The notes under the pieces were generated by a model that was not told where the DNA came from, ran no database searches, and saw only the letters and a list, made by a program, of their open reading frames with translations. From positions 62,001 to 126,000 of the forward strand of contig NZ_JBAMDD010000011.1 of the NCBI RefSeq assembly GCF_036961565.1: 64,000 bases of DNA. The letters are read 5' to 3'. Positions 50,262 through 59,425 of the stretch are shown here, piece after piece. A program made the translations under genes and the position numbers. This DNA is from Chitinimonas sp036961565 (GTDB taxonomy: Bacteria; Pseudomonadota; Gammaproteobacteria; Burkholderiales; Chitinimonadaceae). Positions within the stretch are counted from its first letter, which is position 1, and each line of letters begins with the position of its first letter.

Positions 50262-50795
50262 TTACTTCTTCTTGGTTTCTTTCAGGACCACCACTTCGTC
50301 GCTATAACGTACACCCTTGCCCTTATAGGGCTCTGGAGCACGGTATGCGCGAATCTCGGCGGCAACCTGACCAACCTGTTGCTTGTCGACACCCTTCAGG
50401 AGGATCTCGGTCTGCGTCGGGGTTTCCACCTTCACACCAGCCGGCATCTTGTGCGCGACAGGGTGAGAGAAACCCAGCGTCAGATTGAGAACTTCACCTT
50501 GAGCCTGGGCACGATAACCCACGCCCACCAGGTTGAGCTTGCGCTCAAAGCCCTTGGAGACGCCGGTTACCATGTTGTTCAGCAGAGCACGCATCGTGCC
50601 GGACATGGCGCGGGAGTGCTTGCTTTCATCAACTGCCTTGAAGACCAGAGCGTTGTTTTCGACAGCGATCTCGACAGCGCTATCCAGAGGACGCGATGCG
50701 GTACCGAGCGGGCCCTTAACAACAATCTCACCACCGGCCATCTTGACTTCAACGCCGGCAGGCAGAACGACTGGATTTTTAGCTACGCGGGACAT
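50262..50795 (-). CDS. rplF: 50S ribosomal protein L6
   Basis: 177 residues, opening MSRVAKNPVVLPAGVEV, with the second-repeat ending PEPYKGKGVRYSDEVVV. Confidence 0.98.
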   Translation of the reverse strand: MSRVAKNPVVLPAGVEVKMAGGEIVVKGPLGTASRPLDSAVEIAVENNALVFKAVDESKHSRAMSGTMRALLNNMVTGVSKGFERKLNLVGVGYRAQAQGEVLNLTLGFSHPVAHKMPAGVKVETPTQTEILLKGVDKQQVGQVAAEIRAYRAPEPYKGKGVRYSDEVVVLKETKKK

Positions 50796-50805
50796 GTTCT
50801 ACTCC

Positions 50806-51201
50806 TTACGCCACGAAGCAGAGCAGCTCGCCACCGATACCCTGGGCGCGTGCTTTGCGGTCAGTCATCACACCCATGGAGGTGGAGACAATGGCGATAC
50901 CGAGGCCGTTCATGACCTTGGGGATATCGTTCACGCCCTTGTAGATACGCAGACCAGGCTTCGAAACGCGGTCGATGCGCTCGATAACCGGACGGCCGGC
51001 GTAGTACTTCAACTCGATATCGAGCTGGGGCTTCTTTTCATCGCCGGTCACGGCGAAGTTTTCGATATAACCTTCATCCTTCAGCACGGTAGCGATGGCT
51101 ACCTTGATCTTGGAGGAGGGCATCGTTACCGACGGCTTGTCCGCACGCTGAGCGTTACGGATGCGGGTCAGCATATCGGCGATGGGATCATGCATACTCA
51201 T
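50806..51201 (-). CDS. rpsH: 30S ribosomal protein S8
   Basis: 131 residues, MSMHDPIADMLTRIRNAQ. S8 is a primary 16S binder and, in E. coli, the autogenous repressor of the spc operon, acting at the rplE start. The C-terminal block STSMGVMTDRKARAQGIGGE is intact. Confidence 0.98.
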   Translation of the reverse strand: MSMHDPIADMLTRIRNAQRADKPSVTMPSSKIKVAIATVLKDEGYIENFAVTGDEKKPQLDIELKYYAGRPVIERIDRVSKPGLRIYKGVNDIPKVMNGLGIAIVSTSMGVMTDRKARAQGIGGELLCFVA

Positions 51202-51212
51202 TCGTGATCTCC

Positions 51213-51518
51213 TTACCAGCTGGCCTTGACAACACCGGGGATCTCACCACGCATGGCGATCTCACGGAGCTTGTTACGGCCGAGGCCGAACTTGCGGAAC
51301 ACACCACGCGGACGACCGGTAACCGAACAACGGTTACGCAGACGGGTCGGGTTGGCGTTGCGCGGCAGGGCCTGGAGTTTCAGGCGGGCGGCGAAGCGCT
51401 CTTCGTCGCTCAGGTTCTGGTCGTTGATGATTGCCAGCAGCTGTTCGCGCTTGGCGGCAAACTTCGCCACCAGCTTTTCGCGCTTCTCTTGACGGTTGAT
51501 CAAAGCGAGTTTAGCCAT
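51213..51518 (-). CDS. rpsN: 30S ribosomal protein S14
   Basis: 101 residues, the long zinc-free form: it has a single Cys instead of the two CxxC pairs. RLRNRCSVTGRPRGVFRKFG is the signature. Confidence 0.98.
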   Translation of the reverse strand: MAKLALINRQEKREKLVAKFAAKREQLLAIINDQNLSDEERFAARLKLQALPRNANPTRLRNRCSVTGRPRGVFRKFGLGRNKLREIAMRGEIPGVVKASW

Positions 51519-51526
51519 GGCAAACC

Positions 51527-52066
51527 TCAGTTCTTAAACGGGAACTTGAACGCGGCGAGCAGCGCACGGGCTTCTTCGTCGGTCTTCGCGGTGGTGGTAA
51601 TCGTGATGTTCATACCACGCAGGGCGTCGATCTTGTCGTACTCGATTTCCGGGAAAATGATCTGTTCCTTGACGCCCATGTTGTAGTTACCACGGCCATC
51701 AAAGGACTTGCCCGATACACCGCGGAAGTCGCGCACGCGCGGCAGGGCGATGGTCACCAGACGATCCAGGAATTCATACATACGATCGCGACGCAGGGTG
51801 ACCTTGCAGCCAACCGGGTAGTTGTCACGAATCTTGAAGCCGGCAATCGACTTCTTCGACAGGGTCACGACGGGCTTTTGGCCGGTGATCTTGGTCAGAT
51901 CGCCAACGGCGTGTTCCATGACCTTCTTATCGGCCACAGCTTCGCCAACACCCATGTTGACAGTAATCTTCTCGATGCGCGGCACTTCCATGATCGACGT
52001 ATAGCCGAACTTTTCAGTAAGCTGCGGAACGACGGTTTCTTTGTAGAAATCTTGCAAGCGTGCCAT
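51527..52066 (-). CDS. rplE: 50S ribosomal protein L5
   Basis: 179 residues. It binds 5S rRNA and bridges to the 30S head. Visible: GDLTKITGQKPVVTLSKKSI and NYNMGVKEQIIFPEIEYDK. Confidence 0.98.
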   Translation of the reverse strand: MARLQDFYKETVVPQLTEKFGYTSIMEVPRIEKITVNMGVGEAVADKKVMEHAVGDLTKITGQKPVVTLSKKSIAGFKIRDNYPVGCKVTLRRDRMYEFLDRLVTIALPRVRDFRGVSGKSFDGRGNYNMGVKEQIIFPEIEYDKIDALRGMNITITTTAKTDEEARALLAAFKFPFKN

Positions 52067-52068
52067 GT

Positions 52069-52386
52069 TTAGCCCCCGACCACTTCGCCGTTCGACTTGA
52101 ACACGCGAACTTTTTTGCCGTCGTCGAGCAACTTGAAGCCGACGCGGTCAGCCTTCTGGGTCGCCTTATTGAAGATGGCTACGTTGGAAACCTGGATCGG
52201 CATCGTCTTGTCCACCACGCCGCCAGCAACACCACGAACCGGGTTCGGCTTCTGGTGCTTCTTCACGACGTTGATACCTTCAACGATAACCTTGTCATTG
52301 ACGAGAACACGCAGGACGGTGCCGCGCTTGCCCTTGTCTTTGCCAGTGATAACGACGACTTCGTCGCCTTTACGAATCTTATTCAT
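52069..52386 (-). CDS. rplX: 50S ribosomal protein L24
   Basis: 105 residues, with the KOW motif KGDEVVVITGKDKGKRGTV near the start. It initiates 50S assembly. It is only 2 bp from rplE. Confidence 0.98.
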   Translation of the reverse strand: MNKIRKGDEVVVITGKDKGKRGTVLRVLVNDKVIVEGINVVKKHQKPNPVRGVAGGVVDKTMPIQVSNVAIFNKATQKADRVGFKLLDDGKKVRVFKSNGEVVGG

Positions 52387-52397
52387 GCGCGTACCCC

Positions 52398-52766
52398 TTA
52401 CAGCACTTCTGGCGCGAGCGAGACGATCTTCATGAAGCGCTCGGTGCGCAGTTCACGCGTCACCGGCCCGAAGATGCGGGTGCCGATCGGCTCAAGCTTG
52501 TTGTTGAGGAGCACGGCGGCATTGCCATCAAACTTGATGAGCTGACCATCGGCACGACGAACACCCTTGGCAGTGCGAACAACGACGGCGTTATAAACGT
52601 CGCCCTTCTTCACGCGGCCACGCGGTGCGGCGTCCTTGATACTCACCTTGATGATGTCGCCCACCGAAGCGTAACGACGCTTGGAGCCACCCAGCACCTT
52701 GATGCACATAACAGAGCGCGCACCGGTGTTGTCAGCAACATCCAGCATGGATTGCATTTGAATCAT
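52398..52766 (-). CDS. rplN: 50S ribosomal protein L14
   Basis: 122 residues, MIQMQSMLDVADNTGARSVM. The start at 52766 is fixed by this conserved opening; the frame continues upstream without similarity. It is the first gene of the spc operon, with its promoter about 160 bp upstream. Confidence 0.98.
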   Translation of the reverse strand: MIQMQSMLDVADNTGARSVMCIKVLGGSKRRYASVGDIIKVSIKDAAPRGRVKKGDVYNAVVVRTAKGVRRADGQLIKFDGNAAVLLNNKLEPIGTRIFGPVTRELRTERFMKIVSLAPEVL

Positions 52767-52878
52767 GGAAACAAACCTCCAACTTAACCCGTCAATTCCG
52801 CCGGCATACCCGGCAGCGCCGTAGCAAACCACGGCACAACGGCCAGTTTTGGACCCCGATAGGGATAAAACTCCGACA

Positions 52879-52903
52879 CCGAAATGATGGAACACCATTT
52901 CGG
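52879..52903. other. Leader hairpin of the spc operon
   Basis: CCGAAATG (52879-52886) pairs perfectly with CATTTCGG (52896-52903) across a 9-nt loop. It lies in the transcribed leader between the spc promoter and rplN. Confidence 0.55.
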
Positions 52904-52924
52904 ACGAAGGATAAACAGCAGGGC

Positions 52925-52953
52925 ATTCTACGATATGCAGAATGCCCTGACAA
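52925..52953 (-). promoter_or_regulatory. spc operon promoter inside an 11-bp inverted repeat
   Basis: On the minus strand TTGTCA (52953-52948), exactly 17 bp, then TAGAAT (52930-52925); each hexamer has 5 of 6 consensus bases. A perfect inverted repeat, CAGGGCATTCT with AGAATGCCCTG (52919-52949, 9-nt centre), covers the end of the -35, the spacer, the -10 and the start region. The transcript would begin in the second arm. Confidence 0.7.
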
Positions 52954-52964
52954 GCACTTACGCT

Positions 52965-52985
52965 AAAAAAGTGATCAGATCACTT
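52965..52985 (-). terminator. Intrinsic terminator of the S10 operon after rpsQ
   Basis: AAGTGATC and GATCACTT around one base, followed on the minus strand by a run of six T, starting 3 bases after the rpsQ stop. The stem is AT-rich, so termination may be partial. Confidence 0.6.
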
Positions 52986-52987
52986 GA

Positions 52988-53251
52988 TTAGGCAGTACGC
53001 GCCTTCTCGATGAGACTGGTCACGATCCAGGACTTGGTCTTGGACAGAGGACGAGTTTCCTCGATGGTCACCATGTCACCTTCGCCGTAGGCGTTGGTTT
53101 CATCGTGCGCATGGTACTTCTTCGACAGACGGATGATCTTGCCGTAGAGCGGGTGCTTAACCTTACGCTCAACCAGCACAACCACGGTCTTGTCCATCTT
53201 GTTGCTGACCACACGGCCGGTCAGCGAACGCTTCAGTTTGGTCTCGGTCAT
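52988..53251 (-). CDS. rpsQ: 30S ribosomal protein S17
   Basis: 87 residues, with KRSLTGRVVSNKMDKTVVV and KHPLYGKIIRLSKKYHAHDE. It is the last gene of the S10 operon and abuts rpmC. Confidence 0.98.
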   Translation of the reverse strand: MTETKLKRSLTGRVVSNKMDKTVVVLVERKVKHPLYGKIIRLSKKYHAHDETNAYGEGDMVTIEETRPLSKTKSWIVTSLIEKARTA

Positions 53252-53440
53252 TTACGCCACCTTCTGAGCCAGGATGGTGCGAACGCGCGCGATATCGCGG
53301 CGAACGCGCTTCAGTTCACTGGTCTTGGCAAGCTGCTGGGTAGCCAGCTGCATGCGCAGGCCGAACTGGGCCTTCAGGAGCGAGGTGAGCTCGGTCTTGA
53401 GCTCATCGACCGATTTGTTACGCAATTCAGTCGCTTTCAT
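53252..53440 (-). CDS. rpmC: 50S ribosomal protein L29
   Basis: 62 residues, MKATELRNKSVDELKTELTS. The start at 53440 is one base after the rplP stop. L29 sits near the polypeptide exit and helps bind SRP and trigger factor. Confidence 0.97.
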   Translation of the reverse strand: MKATELRNKSVDELKTELTSLLKAQFGLRMQLATQQLAKTSELKRVRRDIARVRTILAQKVA

Positions 53441-53441
53441 C

Positions 53442-53858
53442 TCACTGCCCCACATGTCGGGTTACGAAAGTCGTCGCGATTGGCAGCTTGGCGGCGGCCA
53501 GACGGAAGGCTTCGCGGGCGAGAGTCTCGTCCACACCGTCCATCTCATACAGCACCTTACCAGGCTGAATCTCGGCAACGTAGTATTCCGGGCTACCCTT
53601 ACCATTACCCATCCGAACTTCGGCGGGCTTGGAAGAGATAGGCTTATCCGGGAATACGCGGATCCACACACGACCGCCACGCTTGATGTGACGGGTCATG
53701 GCGCGACGAGCGGCTTCAATTTGACGCGCGGTCAGACGACCACGGCCAACGGCCTTCAGGCCCCACTCGCCGAAGCTAACCTTGTTACCGCGGGTAGCAA
53801 CGCCGGTGTTACGGCCTTTCTGCTGTTTGCGGTACTTGAGTCTAGTTGGCTGCAGCAT
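53442..53858 (-). CDS. rplP: 50S ribosomal protein L16
   Basis: 138 residues, MLQPTRLKYRKQQKGRNTG, with GRVWIRVFPDKPISSKPAE. Its start overlaps the end of rpsC by 17 bp. Confidence 0.98.
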   Translation of the reverse strand: MLQPTRLKYRKQQKGRNTGVATRGNKVSFGEWGLKAVGRGRLTARQIEAARRAMTRHIKRGGRVWIRVFPDKPISSKPAEVRMGNGKGSPEYYVAEIQPGKVLYEMDGVDETLAREAFRLAAAKLPIATTFVTRHVGQ

Positions 53859-54546
53859 TTCGAGGTCCCTTTCGCGGCTTGCGTTCGGCTTGTTCCGGCT
53901 GAGCGGCCACTTCCTGGCCAGCCTTCACGTCACCCTTGTACACCCACACCTTGATACCAATGATGCCGTAGGTGGTCTTGGCTTCAGACGTCGCGTAATC
54001 GATGTCAGCGCGCAGGGTGTGCAGGGGCACACGGCCTTCGCGATACCATTCGGTACGGGCGATTTCGATGCCGTTCAGACGACCCGACGACATGATCTTG
54101 ATGCCCTGGGCACCCAGACGCATGGCGTTCTGCATCGCGCGCTTCATGGCACGACGGAACATCACGCGCTTTTCCAGCTGGGCAGCGATGGAATCAGCGA
54201 TCACTTGTGCATCGGTTTCCGGCTTGCGGATTTCTTCGATGTTGATGTGCACCGGCACACCCATCAGCTTGACCAGGTCGCGCTTCAGGATCTCGATGTC
54301 TTCACCCTTCTTGCCAATCACCACACCCGGACGGGCGCTGTGAATGGTAATGCGGGCGTTCTTGGCCGGACGCTCGATAACGATGCGACCAACCGAGGCA
54401 TGCGACAACTTTTTCTTCAGGAACTCGCGCACCTTGATATCTTCGGCGAGCATGGCCGGGAAGTTTTTGCTATTCGCATACCACTTCGAGGCCCAGTTCT
54501 TGTTGACGGCTAGACGGAAGCCAATCGGATGAATTTTCTGTCCCAT
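53842..54546 (-). CDS. rpsC: 30S ribosomal protein S3
   Basis: 234 residues, MGQKIHPIGFRLAVNKNW, with a KH domain (RPGVVIGKKGEDIE) at the mRNA entry site and a Lys/Arg/Glu-rich tail. Confidence 0.98.
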   Translation of the reverse strand: MGQKIHPIGFRLAVNKNWASKWYANSKNFPAMLAEDIKVREFLKKKLSHASVGRIVIERPAKNARITIHSARPGVVIGKKGEDIEILKRDLVKLMGVPVHINIEEIRKPETDAQVIADSIAAQLEKRVMFRRAMKRAMQNAMRLGAQGIKIMSSGRLNGIEIARTEWYREGRVPLHTLRADIDYATSEAKTTYGIIGIKVWVYKGDVKAGQEVAAQPEQAERKPRKGPRNAAAN

Positions 54547-54553
54547 ATCGTCC

Positions 54554-54883
54554 TCATTCGCCCACGGTCAGGGTGATGTGGCAGGTTTGCTTCTCGATGC
54601 GGTTGCCACGGCCCTTGGCACGTGCGGCAAAACGCTTCAGGGAAGGCCCCTTGTCCACATAAATGGTCGTCACCTTGAGGGCGTCAATATCGGCGCCATC
54701 GTTGTGTTCGGCATTTGCAATCGCCGACAGCAACAGCTTCTTGATGATGACCGCGCCCTTTTTAGGGCTAAAGGTCAGAATGTTGATGGCGTGCTCAACC
54801 GGCTTGCCGCGCACCAGGTCAGCGACCAGGCGAGCTTTCTGAGCCGACAGGCGTGCGCCAGTCAAAATAGCGGAAGTTTGCAT
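54554..54883 (-). CDS. rplV: 50S ribosomal protein L22
   Basis: 109 residues. The RLSAQKARLVADLVRGKPVE block and the exit-tunnel hairpin RAKGRGNRIEKQTCHI are visible, without the deletions linked to macrolide resistance. Confidence 0.98.
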   Translation of the reverse strand: MQTSAILTGARLSAQKARLVADLVRGKPVEHAINILTFSPKKGAVIIKKLLLSAIANAEHNDGADIDALKVTTIYVDKGPSLKRFAARAKGRGNRIEKQTCHITLTVGE

Positions 54884-54892
54884 GGCGGCACC

Positions 54893-55168
54893 TTACTTCT
54901 TGGCTTTTTTGTCGGCAGCGTGACCCTTGAACGTACGGGTCAGCGAGAATTCGCCCAGCTTGTGACCGACCATGTTCTCGTTGATGTACACGGGAACATG
55001 TTGCTTGCCGTTGTGCACCGCGATGGTCAGACCGACGAAGTCGGGCAGCACGGTGGAGCGACGGGACCAGGTCTTTACCGGGCGCTTGTCGTTGGTCGCA
55101 CGCACTGCTTCAATCTTCTTGAGCAGATGAGCGTCGACGAACGGGCCTTTTTTAACGGAACGAGCCAT
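54893..55168 (-). CDS. rpsS: 30S ribosomal protein S19
   Basis: 91 residues, MARSVKKGPFVDAHLLKKIE. It lies in the 30S head next to S13. Confidence 0.98.
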   Translation of the reverse strand: MARSVKKGPFVDAHLLKKIEAVRATNDKRPVKTWSRRSTVLPDFVGLTIAVHNGKQHVPVYINENMVGHKLGEFSLTRTFKGHAADKKAKK

Positions 55169-55174
55169 GTCTAA

Positions 55175-56005
55175 TTACCCCTTATTCGAATACCGGCGGC
55201 GCACGATCATATTGTCGGTGCGCTTGTTGCTGCGGGTACGGTAACCCTTAGTCGGGGTACCCCACGGGCTAACCGGCACACGACCTTCACCAGTGCGACC
55301 TTCACCACCACCGTGCGGGTGATCGATCGGGTTCATCGCCGTACCGCGAACGGTCGGACGAATACCACGCCAGCGATTGGCACCGGCCTTACCGATCTTG
55401 CGCAGGTTGTGCTCTTCGTTACCGACTTCACCGATGGTGGCGCGGCAATCGACGTGCACCTTGCGGATTTCACCGGAACGCAGACGCAGCTGGGCGTAGG
55501 CACCTTCGCGAGCCAGCAATTGCACGGAAGCACCGGCCGAACGAGCAATCTGCGCGCCCTTGCCAGGTTGCATTTCGATGCAATGGATGGTGCTACCGAC
55601 CGGGATGTTGCGCAGCGGCAGGGTGTTACCCGCCTTGATCGGCGCTTCCGGGCCGCTCACCACTTGCGCGCCGGCCTTCAGGCCACGCGGAGCGATGATG
55701 TAGCGACGCTCGCCATCAGCGTAGCAGAGCAGCGCGATGTGGGCGGTACGGTTAGGGTCGTATTCCAGACGCTCAACGGTGGCAACAATGCCATCCTTGT
55801 TGCGACGGAAATCGATCAGGCGGTAGTGCTGCTTGTGGCCGCCGCCTTGATGGCGAACGGTAACCACACCGCGATTGTTACGACCGGCGTTCTTGCTTTG
55901 GCTTTCCACCAGGGCAGCGTGCGGCTTGCCCTTGTGCAGCTCAGGGCTGACAACCTTGACAACGGCGCGGCGACCGGGGGATGTGGGCTTAACTTTTACC
56001 AGCAT
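55175..56005 (-). CDS. rplB: 50S ribosomal protein L2
   Basis: 276 residues, with the C-terminal peptidyl-transferase-proximal block GTAMNPIDHPHGGGEGR, including the conserved His. Confidence 0.98.
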   Translation of the reverse strand: MLVKVKPTSPGRRAVVKVVSPELHKGKPHAALVESQSKNAGRNNRGVVTVRHQGGGHKQHYRLIDFRRNKDGIVATVERLEYDPNRTAHIALLCYADGERRYIIAPRGLKAGAQVVSGPEAPIKAGNTLPLRNIPVGSTIHCIEMQPGKGAQIARSAGASVQLLAREGAYAQLRLRSGEIRKVHVDCRATIGEVGNEEHNLRKIGKAGANRWRGIRPTVRGTAMNPIDHPHGGGEGRTGEGRVPVSPWGTPTKGYRTRSNKRTDNMIVRRRYSNKG

Positions 56006-56016
56006 CGTCGTTCTCC

Positions 56017-56322
56017 TTACTGTGCAGCCTGGAGGTCAATTTCTTGACCGGGCTTAAGGGCAACGTAGGCCTTCTTCCAGCCCTTGCGCCAGCCAGTGGT
56101 ACGGCCGAAACGCTTTTGCTTCGGCTTCACATTGGTGACTTGGACGGATTCGACCTGCACTTTGAACAGCAACTCAACCGCAGCCTTGATTTCCGGCTTG
56201 GTCGCATCGCTGACGACGCGGAAAACCACTTGCTCGTACTTCTCAGCAACCAGCGTGCTCTTTTCAGAGATCACCGGAGCCAGCAGTACCTGCAGCAGAC
56301 GATCTTGATTCAGCTGAGTCAT
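56017..56322 (-). CDS. rplW: 50S ribosomal protein L23
   Basis: 101 residues. It is an exit-site protein that docks trigger factor and SRP. VISEKSTLVAEKYEQVVF and NVKPKQKRFGRTTGWRKGWK are typical. It overlaps rplD by 4 bp. Confidence 0.98.
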   Translation of the reverse strand: MTQLNQDRLLQVLLAPVISEKSTLVAEKYEQVVFRVVSDATKPEIKAAVELLFKVQVESVQVTNVKPKQKRFGRTTGWRKGWKKAYVALKPGQEIDLQAAQ

Positions 56323-56942
56323 GCCAGGATCTCCTCGATTTGCTTGAGCGCCTCGCGGGTGACCAGCACCTTCTTGAAGCGAACCAAGCTGACCGGATCG
56401 GCCTGCGACGGCTCGAGCACGAGCACGTTGGGCAGATTGCGCGAGGCCAGGTACAGGTTCTCGTCAAGATTGTCGGTGACAATCAGGGTGCGCTCGTTCA
56501 GACCCATGGCAGCCAGCTTGGCAGCAAATGCCTTGGTCTTCGGGGTTTCGGCGGTGAAGCCGTCAACCACCACCAGACGCTCTTCGCGCACCAGTTGCGA
56601 CAGGATGGTCGCCAGGCCAGCGCGATACATCTTGCGGTTGACCTTCTGGGTGAAGTTTTCGTCAGGGGAGCTCGGGAAAATCTTGCCACCACCACGCCAC
56701 AGCGGGCTGGACGCCATACCGGCACGAGCACGGCCCGTACCCTTTTGACGCCACGGCTTGCGGGTGGACTTGGCCACATCGCTACGGCCCTTTTGGGCAC
56801 GGTTGCCGCTACGGGCATTGGCGAGGTAGGCGGTGACAACCTGGTGAACCAGGGCTTCATTGTAATCGCGACCGAACAGCGCGTCGGAAGCGGTCACACT
56901 GGCAGCGGCTTGGCCACTTGCATTGATGACTTTCAGTTCCAT
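56319..56942 (-). CDS. rplD: 50S ribosomal protein L4
   Basis: 207 residues. The tunnel loop has KPWRQKGTGRARAGMASSPL. In E. coli L4 also represses the S10 operon. Here its leader, if any, would be before rplC, not before rpsJ. It shares one base with the rplC stop. Confidence 0.98.
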   Translation of the reverse strand: MELKVINASGQAAASVTASDALFGRDYNEALVHQVVTAYLANARSGNRAQKGRSDVAKSTRKPWRQKGTGRARAGMASSPLWRGGGKIFPSSPDENFTQKVNRKMYRAGLATILSQLVREERLVVVDGFTAETPKTKAFAAKLAAMGLNERTLIVTDNLDENLYLASRNLPNVLVLEPSQADPVSLVRFKKVLVTREALKQIEEILA

Positions 56943-57586
56943 TACGCACCTGCCTTCACGCTGGGACGCACGACAACGTCGTTGCCCTTGGAGCCGGGAA
57001 CGGCACCCTTGACGAGCAACAGACCACGCTCGGCGTCAACACGAACCACTTCCAGGTTTTGCACGGTGCTCTTGACGTTACCGTACTGACCAGCCATGCG
57101 CTTACCGGGGAATACACGACCCGGATCCTGCGCCATACCGATCGAACCAGGAGCGTTGTGCGACACGGAGTTACCGTGGGAGGCACGCTGCGAACTGAAG
57201 TTGTGACGCTTGATAGCACCCGAGAAACCCTTACCCTGGGAGGTACCGGTCACATCGACCAGTTGACCCACGGTGAAGATTTCAACGGTGATCTGGCTGC
57301 CAGGCTGGAACTTGGCCAGCTCGTCAGCCGTCAGCGCGAACTCGTGCAGACCACGACCAGCCTCGACACCTGCCTTGGCAAAGTGACCGGCTTCAGCCTT
57401 GTTGACACGATTGGCGCGACGCTCGCCGAAGGTGACTTGCACAGCGGCATAGCCATCTACTTCAGGAGTCTTGATTTGCGCGACGCGATTGGACGACAGA
57501 TCCAGCACGGTCACCGGGATGGAAGCACCATCCTCGACGAACACGCGGGTCATGCCGACCTTGCGCCCGATAAGTCCTAAGCTCAT
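56942..57586 (-). CDS. rplC: 50S ribosomal protein L3
   Basis: 214 residues, MSLGLIGRKVGMTRVF, with the peptidyl-transferase-side loop HGNSVSHNAPGSIGMAQDPG. It follows rpsJ only after a 187-bp gap with a terminator-like hairpin, and has AAGGAAAG before the ATG. Confidence 0.98.
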   Translation of the reverse strand: MSLGLIGRKVGMTRVFVEDGASIPVTVLDLSSNRVAQIKTPEVDGYAAVQVTFGERRANRVNKAEAGHFAKAGVEAGRGLHEFALTADELAKFQPGSQITVEIFTVGQLVDVTGTSQGKGFSGAIKRHNFSSQRASHGNSVSHNAPGSIGMAQDPGRVFPGKRMAGQYGNVKSTVQNLEVVRVDAERGLLLVKGAVPGSKGNDVVVRPSVKAGA

Positions 57587-57711
57587 CGTTCTTTCCTTTT
57601 AAAAGGGCCAGCTACGATTGGCCGGCGATCATCGCAAGCCGCGCAGGGCGGCCTGCATCGAACGAAACTACCTGCCTTGCACCGCCACCTTACGGCAGCA
57701 ATAGATACAAA

Positions 57712-57738
57712 GCGGGCTCGCCATTACAGCGAGCCCGC
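57712..57738 (-). terminator. Terminator-like hairpin between rpsJ and rplC
   Basis: A perfect 10-bp stem, GCGGGCTCGC and GCGAGCCCGC, with a 7-nt loop. On the minus strand it is followed by TTTGTATC, a short U-rich tail. It separates the str-rpsJ unit from rplC onward. Confidence 0.65.
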
Positions 57739-57773
57739 GATGATACTGCAACGTCTTGGTTTTATGCAAGAAA

Positions 57774-58085
57774 TTATTGCAGTTTGATCTCTACGTCCAC
57801 ACCAGCCGGCAGATCCAGCTTCATCAGGGCGTCAACCGTCTTGTCGGTCGGGTCCACGATATCCATCAGGCGCAGGTGGGTACGGATCTCGAGCTGGTCG
57901 CGCGAGGTCTTGTTCACGTGCGGCGAACGCAGCACGTCGAAACGTTCAATCTTGGTGGGCAGCGGAACCGGGCCCTTGACCACAGCGCCAGTGCGCTTGG
58001 CAGTGTCGACGATTTCCTGGGCGGAACGATCGATCAGTGCGTAGTCGTAAGCCTTGAGGCGGATGCGGATCTTTTGGTTAGCCAT
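57774..58085 (-). CDS. rpsJ: 30S ribosomal protein S10 (NusE)
   Basis: 103 residues, MANQKIRIRLKAYDYALIDR. It is also NusE, which joins NusB in antitermination. The start at 58085 is fixed by this motif. It is separated from tuf by a hairpin and from rplC by another, so it can be expressed as a separate piece. Confidence 0.98.
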   Translation of the reverse strand: MANQKIRIRLKAYDYALIDRSAQEIVDTAKRTGAVVKGPVPLPTKIERFDVLRSPHVNKTSRDQLEIRTHLRLMDIVDPTDKTVDALMKLDLPAGVDVEIKLQ

Positions 58086-58142
58086 GATTTTTCCTAAAGA
58101 GCGAGACAACCGGATGGTTGCCTGGACAACATGAAAGAACAA

Positions 58143-58164
58143 GGGTGGGCCTGATGGCCCACCC
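58143..58164 (-). terminator. Terminator-like hairpin after tuf
   Basis: GGGTGGGCC and GGCCCACCC form a perfect 9-bp stem with a 4-nt loop, 8 bases after the tuf stop. On the minus strand it is followed by TTGTTCTTTC. Confidence 0.7.
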
Positions 58165-58172
58165 AGTGACCA

Positions 58173-59363
<1,191 letters not shown>

Positions 59364-59399
59364 TGCTTCTATCCTTAGTCTTGAATTGGGTTTACAACC

Positions 59400-59418
59400 G
59401 CCGGGCCATTGGCCCGGC
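59400..59418 (-). other. Hairpin in the fusA-tuf gap
   Basis: GCCGGGCC and GGCCCGGC form a perfect 8-bp stem with a 3-nt loop. The minus-strand tail GGTTGTAAACCC has few T, so it is a partial terminator or processing site at best. Confidence 0.5.
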
Positions 59419-59425
59419 AGTCGGT

